From assembly GCA_020848855.1 (NCBI GenBank), contig JADLHH010000349.1, forward strand, positions 1 to 10,563: a stretch of DNA of 10,563 nt, read 5' to 3'. A model generated the notes under the pieces. The model searched no databases. It was given only the letters and a program-made list of their open reading frames with translations, and was not told the DNA's origin. This stretch comes from Anaerolineae bacterium (GTDB lineage Bacteria > Chloroflexota > Anaerolineae > Aggregatilineales > Phototrophicaceae). This document shows, one piece after another, positions 5,489-10,563 of this stretch; the stretch's first letter is position 1; each line of letters opens with the position of its first letter. The translations under genes were made by a program, and so were the position numbers.

Positions 5489-6247
5489 TTGCTGCGGGGC
5501 GATCTCGGTCCGTCGCTTGGCAATTTCCCGACGCCGGTCTCCGAGATGATCGGTCAAGCCCTGCCGTACACGCTCAGCCTGTTGATCCCCGCGTTGATCA
5601 TATCGTGGATATTTGGCAACATTCTGGGCGCCATGTCCAGTTACTATCCCGACAACAAACCCTTAGGCGTGATCGAAGTGCTGGGGCAGGCGGTTCGACC
5701 GATTCCGTACTACATCGTGGCAGTGGTGCTGCTGGTCGTGTTCGCTTATTTCGTCCCAATCTTCCCGTTCAGCGGGGCTTACCCGGTCGGGACTCGCCCA
5801 GATTGGACGTCGCTCGACTTTATCCTGACATACCTCAAACATGCCGTGCTGCCCGCAGCCACGCTCGTACTGGTCGGGTTTGGCGGCTGGTTCGTGGGCA
5901 TGAAGTCGCTCACTTCCAACATCATCTCGGAAGATTACGTGGTGTACGCCGAAACTGCCGGATTGAAGAAGAACAAAATCCTCGTCCAATACATCATGCG
6001 CACCGCCCTGCTGCCGCAGCTTACCGGGCTGGCATTGTCGCTCGGATCCGTGTTCAGTGGCGCCCTCATCATGGAGATCGTTTTTGGTTACCCAGGGATC
6101 GGCAGCCTGACGATGGTTGCGGTCTTCAGAAACGATTATTCTATGATCATGGGTATCGCCATTTACTCGATCATCGGGGTTGCCGCCGCGGTATTCATCA
6201 TGGACTTGCTCTACCCGCTGTTCGACCCCCGGGTGCGCTACCAATAG
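5489..6247 (+). CDS. Distal part of permease 1, if re-initiated after the amber codon
   Basis: The open stretch after the TAG begins at TTG 5489 and encodes up to 252 residues with five predicted membrane helices and the EAA loop that docks the ATPases. Helix 1 and the first extracytoplasmic loop would be missing. The only upstream Shine-Dalgarno-like sequence is GGGGA (5481-5485), close to the TTG, so independent translation would be weak. The preserved coding quality up to the normal end suggests the stop is recent or artefactual. An automatic annotation may list this as a separate gene; I regard it as one piece of permease 1. Confidence 0.5.
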   Translation: MLRGDLGPSLGNFPTPVSEMIGQALPYTLSLLIPALIISWIFGNILGAMSSYYPDNKPLGVIEVLGQAVRPIPYYIVAVVLLVVFAYFVPIFPFSGAYPVGTRPDWTSLDFILTYLKHAVLPAATLVLVGFGGWFVGMKSLTSNIISEDYVVYAETAGLKKNKILVQYIMRTALLPQLTGLALSLGSVFSGALIMEIVFGYPGIGSLTMVAVFRNDYSMIMGIAIYSIIGVAAAVFIMDLLYPLFDPRVRYQ

Positions 6248-6257
6248 GAGAGGAAAA

Positions 6258-7115
6258 ATGCTTAGAATTCTGCGCGATCTCCTCAAATATGATGGTCGCT
6301 TCCGTATCGCCTTTATCTTTCTGGTTGTCGTGTTACTGATGGTCATTTTGTCGTTCATTTCGCCCTACGACCCAAACAAGTCGTTTGTGGTGGCGTTGGA
6401 CGCGGCTCCTTCGCTGGATCACCCGTTCGGCACCAATTCGCGCGGGCAAGACCTCTTCTGGTGGCTGACCTTTGCCGTGCGTAATTCGCTTTTCCTGGGT
6501 GTGGTGACCGCGATCATTTCCCGCGTGATTGCCGTGCTGGTCGGTCTGACCGCCGGCTACCAGGGGGGCTGGCTCGACCGGGTGCTGATGGCGATCAACG
6601 ATACGTTTGTGGTGCTGCCGCTGTTACCCATCCTGATCCTGCTGGGTTTCCTGCTGCGCGACCGCATGAACCTGTTTTCCCTGGCAGTCATACTGGGGCT
6701 GTTCGGCTGGTCGTTTGACGCTCGCCTGATTCGCTCGCAGGTGCTCAGCCTGAAGGAACGCTCATTTACCCGCACAGCGGTTTATTCGGGAACCGGCGGG
6801 TTCTGGATCACCATCCACGAACACCTGCCCTTCGTGCTGCCGATTGTGTTCGCCACGACCATCAACAACATTCTGTGGTCGATTGGCATGGAAGTCACGC
6901 TGAGTATTCTGGGACTTTCCGATTTGACCACGCCTACGCTGGGAACCGCGCTCTTCTGGGCGAACCAGCACGGGGCACTGGTGGCGGGTGTGTGGTGGTG
7001 GATCGCCGCGCCGACGCTGGTGGCTATCATCCTGTTCCTCGGCTTGTATATGCTGTTCACGAGCATCAACGAATACATCGACCCGCGGACCCGTTTGCGC
7101 TTGATTGGAGGCTGA
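6258..7115 (+). CDS. ABC transporter permease 2 (DppC/OppC-like)
   Basis: A 285-residue inner-membrane permease of the binding-protein-dependent transport family, partner of permease 1. After helix 1 (about residues 15-35) comes the family stretch [16 protein letters not shown] (55-70), followed by five more helices at about 78-100, 108-133, 139-157, 190-220 and 241-270. The cytoplasmic EAA-type loop, [16 protein letters not shown] (165-180), contacts the ATPases. It ends in [15 protein letters not shown], a typical C-terminus. The ATG at 6258 is chosen because AGGAGAGGA lies just before it (6246-6254) and family similarity starts there; the longer open frame from 6180 overlaps permease 1. 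It is 10 nt from the permease 1 stop and 3 nt from the next gene, so co-translation is likely. Confidence 0.93.
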   Translation: MLRILRDLLKYDGRFRIAFIFLVVVLLMVILSFISPYDPNKSFVVALDAAPSLDHPFGTNSRGQDLFWWLTFAVRNSLFLGVVTAIISRVIAVLVGLTAGYQGGWLDRVLMAINDTFVVLPLLPILILLGFLLRDRMNLFSLAVILGLFGWSFDARLIRSQVLSLKERSFTRTAVYSGTGGFWITIHEHLPFVLPIVFATTINNILWSIGMEVTLSILGLSDLTTPTLGTALFWANQHGALVAGVWWWIAAPTLVAIILFLGLYMLFTSINEYIDPRTRLRLIGG

Positions 7116-7118
7116 CTC

Positions 7119-8111
7119 GTGACCTTATTGAGCGTACAAAATCTGCGCGCGTATTACCGGACTGAGGTGTATGGAATCTCGCGGACGGTGCGGGCTGTCG
7201 ACGGGGTTTCGTTTGACCTCCATCCAAATGAGATTTACGGCGTGGCAGGCGAGTCGAGCTGCGGCAAAACCACCCTGATCAAAGTGATCTCCGGCAATAT
7301 CAAACCCCCGCTCAAGGCGCTTGAGGGGAGTGTCAATTACACCTTTGGCGATTACAAGATCGACATGCTGCAGGCTACGCAGGATGAGCTGCGCCGGAAC
7401 GTTCGCTGGAAGCAGATTTCGTATGTGATGCAGGGGTCGATGAGCGTGCTCAACCCGGTGCGCCGGGTGATCGCGACCTTCAGGGACATTGTCGATACGC
7501 ACGAGCACATCACCGACCAGCAGAAATTCCTCGAAGAAACGCGCGCTCACGTCAACCGGTTAGGGCTTCCGACCGACGTGCTGAACGCCTATCCGCACCA
7601 GCTTTCCGGTGGGATGCGCCAGCGCGTGGCAATTGCCCTGGCGACGGTGTTCAAGCCTTCCCTGATTATCGCCGACGAGCCGACCACCGCGCTGGATGTC
7701 GTGGTGCAGCGCGGCGTTCTGCAAATGATGAAGGATATTCAGTCGGTTAGCGGCAATACGGTGCTGCTGGTCACCCACGATATGGCGGTTCACGCCAACG
7801 TGGCGGATCGCGTGATGATCATGTACGCAGGCAGGATTGTGGAGGAAGCGCCGACCGAGAGCATCTTCAATGCGCCGCTTCACCCGTACACTCAGCACCT
7901 GATTCATTCGCTGCCGATGATCGGCGAAAAATCGACGAAGGCGAGCCTGAAAGGGTCGCCGCCGAACCTTGCCAACCCTCCGAGCGGCTGCCGGTTCCAC
8001 CCGCGCTGCCCGTTTGTGATGGACGTGTGCCGAACCGAAGTGCCCGATCTGGTGACGATCAAGGATCGGCATCGCGTCGCCTGCCACCTGGTCAAGGAGG
8101 GGTCTGCATGA
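7119..8111 (+). CDS. ABC transporter ATP-binding protein 1 (DppD/OppD-like)
   Basis: A 330-residue cytoplasmic ATPase that powers oligosaccharide import with ATPase 2. Seen in order: Walker [10 protein letters not shown] (44-52), Q-loop Gln105, signature LSGGMRQ (162-168), Walker B LIIADEP (182-188) with catalytic Glu187, D-loop ALDV (191-194) and switch His220. The oligopeptide-transporter C-terminal region follows (HPYTQHL, then four cysteines at 291, 297, 304 and 322). Those cysteines are conserved in OppD/OppF-type ATPases and have been linked to an iron-sulfur cluster in some members. The start is GTG 7119 with GGAGG at 7107-7111 (spacer 7). Its TGA overlaps the ATG of ATPase 2 (ATGA). 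The Walker A has Ser-Cys where Gly-Ser is more usual, still within the consensus. Confidence 0.95.
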   Translation: MTLLSVQNLRAYYRTEVYGISRTVRAVDGVSFDLHPNEIYGVAGESSCGKTTLIKVISGNIKPPLKALEGSVNYTFGDYKIDMLQATQDELRRNVRWKQISYVMQGSMSVLNPVRRVIATFRDIVDTHEHITDQQKFLEETRAHVNRLGLPTDVLNAYPHQLSGGMRQRVAIALATVFKPSLIIADEPTTALDVVVQRGVLQMMKDIQSVSGNTVLLVTHDMAVHANVADRVMIMYAGRIVEEAPTESIFNAPLHPYTQHLIHSLPMIGEKSTKASLKGSPPNLANPPSGCRFHPRCPFVMDVCRTEVPDLVTIKDRHRVACHLVKEGSA

Positions 8112-9127
8112 GCGCCAGTGAAAAACTGCTGGATGTCCAGCATGTGACGGTCGAATTCCATATTGGCGGGCTGGTGGGGGGCACGCTGCTGACAGCGGTG
8201 AACGATATTTCGTTCTCGCTTGACCGCGATAAGCCGGAAATTCTCACACTTGCCGGCGAAAGCGGCAGCGGCAAAACCACGCTGTCGCGCCTGCTGCTGC
8301 GCGACCTTGCGCCGACACGCGGCAGGGTGCTGTTCGAAGGACGCGACCTGTCCACCATTCGCAAGCGCTCCGAGTTTAACGAGTTCATCAAGAAAGTCCA
8401 GCCGGTTTTCCAGAACCCGTTCGAGACGTTCAATCCCCTGCGGCGGGTCGATGCTTACCTGTTCGATACGGCGATGAACTTTCGCATGGCGTCCAACCGT
8501 CGGGAGGCGGCGAACGTCGTGGACGAAGCGCTCCGCAACGTCGGCTTGTCGCTGGACGAAGTGCGGCAGCGCTACCCGCACGAGCTTTCCGGCGGGCAGA
8601 TTCAGCGCGTGTCGGTGGCGCGGGCGCTGATCTCCAAGCCGAAGCTGATCCTCGCCGACGAGCCGGTTTCGATGGTGGACGCCTCGCTGCGCATGGAGAT
8701 CGTCAACCTGTTCCAGAAACTGCGCGATGAACAAAAAGTGAGCGTCATCTACATCACACACGACCTGGCGACGGCTTACTACATCAGCGACCGCATCGGA
8801 ATCATGCTGCGAGGTTTCATCGTCGAATCGGGACCGGTCGAGGATGTGCTTGGGCGACCGGTTCACCCGTACACACAGCTTCTGAAGGAATCGGTTCCCG
8901 AACCGGCTCCCAAGGAACGCGAGTCGTGGGCGAAGCATATCGCGCTGGGGACGACCGAAGTCAAGGAGTACGGGCGCATCGGCTGCAAATTTGCCGGACG
9001 CTGCCCGCAGGTGATGGATATCTGCCGCACGGCAGACCCGCCGGACGTGCAGGTGGGCAAGCAAACGGTGAAGTGCTACCTGTATACCGAACACGCCCAG
9101 AAAGCCGCGGCTGAAGCGACATCCTGA
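8108..9127 (+). CDS. ABC transporter ATP-binding protein 2 (DppF/OppF-like)
   Basis: A 339-residue cytoplasmic ATPase, second nucleotide-binding subunit of the importer. Seen: Walker [10 protein letters not shown] (50-58), Q-loop Gln102 ([11 protein letters not shown]), signature LSGGQIQR (160-167), Walker B LILADEP (180-186) with Glu185, D-loop SMVDAS (188-193), His218, and HPYTQLL (253-259). A C-terminal four-cysteine region (293, 299, 306, 323) matches that of ATPase 1. The ATG at 8108 overlaps the previous stop by the ATGA arrangement and has AAGGAGG (8094-8100, spacer 7), implying translational coupling and equal subunit supply. The longer open frame from 8027 is an artefact inside ATPase 1. 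It is the last gene of the operon, 12 nt before a strong terminator stem. Confidence 0.95.
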   Translation: MSASEKLLDVQHVTVEFHIGGLVGGTLLTAVNDISFSLDRDKPEILTLAGESGSGKTTLSRLLLRDLAPTRGRVLFEGRDLSTIRKRSEFNEFIKKVQPVFQNPFETFNPLRRVDAYLFDTAMNFRMASNRREAANVVDEALRNVGLSLDEVRQRYPHELSGGQIQRVSVARALISKPKLILADEPVSMVDASLRMEIVNLFQKLRDEQKVSVIYITHDLATAYYISDRIGIMLRGFIVESGPVEDVLGRPVHPYTQLLKESVPEPAPKERESWAKHIALGTTEVKEYGRIGCKFAGRCPQVMDICRTADPPDVQVGKQTVKCYLYTEHAQKAAAEATS

Positions 9128-9139
9128 ATGCCGCGCCGA

Positions 9140-9176
9140 AACGAAAAAAGCGTCCCCTGCGGACGCTTTTTTCGTT
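9140..9176. terminator. Bidirectional intrinsic terminator between convergent genes
   Basis: A perfect 16-bp stem, AACGAAAAAAGCGTCC (9140-9155) with GGACGCTTTTTTCGTT (9161-9176), encloses a 5-nt loop. Because the arms contain A6 and T6, each strand reads a GC-rich core stem followed by six U residues. It can therefore end the rightward transporter operon (stop 9127) and the leftward GH31 gene (stop 9202). Confidence 0.93.
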
Positions 9177-9201
9177 CAAGTGATGTCGTTTCGAAACAGC
9201 G

Positions 9202-10563
9202 CTAAGGCTGTAGGCAGTCCCAGCCGCCCACCTTGCTGGTATCGACCCACAGCGGCAGGCTGAAATAGTTGTGGTGCTCGGTGCGCCAGACGCCGCCGAT
9301 GGCGACTTCGCCCGTCAGCAGATTACGCCATTCGCCCTGCGGCAGATAGTAGGACACCCTGCCATCGTCCGCGAAGATCGGCGCGACCAGCAGCGCGCCG
9401 CCGAGCATGTACTGGCGGTCGAGATAGCGGCTGGTCAGGTCGTCGGGATATTCGAGCACCATCGCCCGCAGCATCGGGACGCCGTACTCGTGCGCTTCGC
9501 GCGCCGCATCGAGCAGATAGGGCATCAGGCGCGTTTTCAAATTATTGAAGAAGCGCAGCACGTCCACCGCTTCGTCGTCGAACAACCACGGCATCCGCGC
9601 GGTGGTTTCGCCGTGCAGGCGGCTGTGTGACGACAGCAGCCCGAACGCCACCCAACGCTTGTACAGGTCGGGCGTGGCTTTGCCGACGAACCCGCTGATG
9701 TCGTGGCTCCAGCAGCCGAAACCGCACAACCCCAGCGACAAGCCGCCGCGCAGGGTCTCCGCCATCGAAGCATAGGTCGAGAGATTATCGCCGCCCCAGT
9801 GGAGCGGGTATTGCTGGCTGCCGCTGGTCGCAGAGCGGGCGAACAGCACCGCCTCGCCGTCGCCTTTGGTATCGCGCAGCACGTCGAACACCGTCTGGTT
9901 GTAGAGATAGGTGTAGTAATTGTGCATCCGTTCAGGGTCGCTGCCGTCGTGGTAGACGACGTTGAGCGGAATCCGCTCGGCGAAGTCGGTCTTGAACGAA
10001 TCGACGCCCATTTCGACCAGCGCGCGCAGCTTGCCGGCGAACCACGCGCGCGCCGCCGGGTTGGTGAAGTCGATCAGCGCGATGCCCGGCTGCCAGTCGT
10101 CCACCTGATACACGCTGCCGTTGGGCGTGCGCAGCAGATAGTCCTGCGCCGCGCACTCGTCGAACAGCGGCGACGCCTCGGCGACATACGGATTGATCCA
10201 CAGGCAGACTTTGATCCCCTTGTCGTGGATGCGCTTCAGCAGTCCTGCCGGGTCGGGGAAGCTGCGCTCGTCCCAGATCAGGCTGATCCAGGTGAGTTCC
10301 TTCATCCAGAAGCAGTCGAAGTGAAAGACCGTGATCGGGATGCCCTCAGCTTCCATGCGCTCGATGTTGGACATGATGGTCGCTTCATCGTAGCTGGTCT
10401 GGAACGAGGTGGACAGCCACAGCCCGAATGACCATTCCGGCAGCGCCGCCGGACGCCCGCTGAGGGCGGTGTACTGCTCCAGCGCAGCTTTCATCGTCGG
10501 ACCGCCGAACACATAGTAGTCGAGGCTGTGTCCCTCGACACTAAACTGCACGCGCCCGACCCA
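9202..10563 (-). CDS. Alpha-xylosidase, GH31 (YicI-like), 5' part outside the window
   Basis: The visible 453 residues follow E. coli YicI closely from about its residue 225 onward; the first ~220 residues lie beyond the window. YicI-type enzymes release alpha-xylose from isoprimeverose and xyloglucan oligosaccharides. Seen: WSFGLWLSTSF near the start of the barrel, HFDCFWM, CLWINPY, nucleophile Asp in FKTDFAERIP, acid/base Asp in HWGGD 66 residues later (the same spacing as in YicI), then SHDISGF and LLSSHSRLHG. The GTG at 10551 is only an internal codon, since the frame is open to the edge. The protein ends VDTSKVGGWDCLQP, about 100 residues before the YicI C-terminus, so the distal C-terminal beta domain appears absent. 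It converges on the transporter operon and shares its terminator. It may start a separate transcription unit to the right. Confidence 0.92.
   Translation of the reverse strand, partial: WVGRVQFSVEGHSLDYYVFGGPTMKAALEQYTALSGRPAALPEWSFGLWLSTSFQTSYDEATIMSNIERMEAEGIPITVFHFDCFWMKELTWISLIWDERSFPDPAGLLKRIHDKGIKVCLWINPYVAEASPLFDECAAQDYLLRTPNGSVYQVDDWQPGIALIDFTNPAARAWFAGKLRALVEMGVDSFKTDFAERIPLNVVYHDGSDPERMHNYYTYLYNQTVFDVLRDTKGDGEAVLFARSATSGSQQYPLHWGGDNLSTYASMAETLRGGLSLGLCGFGCWSHDISGFVGKATPDLYKRWVAFGLLSSHSRLHGETTARMPWLFDDEAVDVLRFFNNLKTRLMPYLLDAAREAHEYGVPMLRAMVLEYPDDLTSRYLDRQYMLGGALLVAPIFADDGRVSYYLPQGEWRNLLTGEVAIGGVWRTEHHNYFSLPLWVDTSKVGGWDCLQP

Larger units (their letters stand above)
5225..6247 (+). pseudogene. 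ABC transporter permease 1 (DppB/OppB-like) with in-frame stop
   Basis: Read through a single TAG at codon 82, the frame gives a full inner-membrane permease of about 340 residues with the normal six-helix layout. Helix 1 is FLTIIFVGITVTFII, the extracytoplasmic loop runs to PVEQ, and the EAA-type loop ([14 protein letters not shown]) lies before helix 5. The end DPRVRYQ is typical. Both sides of the stop are in one frame and fit the family (GGPVEQ, stop, [15 protein letters not shown]), where homologs usually have EQY, so a Tyr-to-stop substitution is likely. The start is uncertain: ATG 5225 and ATG 5234 (MRKFILRYL) fit homologs, while TTG 5210 sits right behind GGAGG. The gene may be dead, miscalled in sequencing, or expressed by readthrough. 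It should pair with permease 2. Confidence 0.8.

Noticed and set aside
5225..6247. Amber codon read as pyrrolysine or a genome-wide code change
   Set aside because: TAG ends this same gene at its natural C-terminus and also ends GH31, and the expected residue is Tyr; no Pyl-related gene is in the window.
7904..9094. 396-codon open frame on the minus strand opposite the ATPase genes
   Set aside because: It spans two real ATPase genes on the other strand, is rich in His, Arg and Gln as GC-biased shadows are, and shows no family motif.

Overview
The window reads as a glycan-oligosaccharide uptake and hydrolysis locus from a moderately GC-rich bacterium. A member of the Chloroflexota (Anaerolineae-like) is the best guess. 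The grounds are a Tat-exported family 5 solute-binding protein, the style of the dipeptide/oligosaccharide ABC transporter, a LacI-type regulator, and a composite 'TAGGGGC...GCCCCTA' palindromic repeat of a kind I associate with such genomes. The taxonomic call is an inference from general familiarity, not a search result.

Layout. Positions 14-73 hold a short composite inverted-repeat element. A LacI-family regulator is on the minus strand (231-1295). The region 1296-1602 is a divergent control region. It has back-to-back sigma70-type promoters whose -35 boxes overlap, a 15-bp palindromic operator at the predicted start of the regulator transcript, a second imperfect operator copy in the leader of the rightward operon, and a possible leader hairpin. 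Rightward there follow a GH51 alpha-L-arabinofuranosidase (1603-3075), a Tat-exported substrate-binding protein (3130-5073), a strong intercistronic hairpin (5166-5207), permease 1 (about 5225-6247, broken by an in-frame TAG at 5468-5470), permease 2 (6258-7115) and two OppD/OppF-like ATPases (7119-8111 and 8108-9127). A perfect 16-bp-stem bidirectional terminator (9140-9176) separates this operon from a convergent GH31 alpha-xylosidase (YicI-like) on the minus strand (9202 to the window edge, 5' part missing).

How the genes fit together. The transporter probably imports arabinose- and/or xylose-decorated oligosaccharides, for example from arabinoxylan, arabinan or xyloglucan. GH51 trims alpha-L-arabinofuranosyl units and GH31 removes alpha-xylosyl units, with the LacI regulator as the likely local switch. 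This is a coherent and conventional carbohydrate-use locus; I see no clearly new biological system. The most notable anomalies are the amber codon inside an otherwise well-conserved permease, the compact divergent promoter/operator layout paired with a LacI protein that lacks a canonical hinge helix, a GH31 that ends about 100 residues short of the YicI C-terminus, and a hairpin that could hide a Shine-Dalgarno sequence between the binding protein and the permease.
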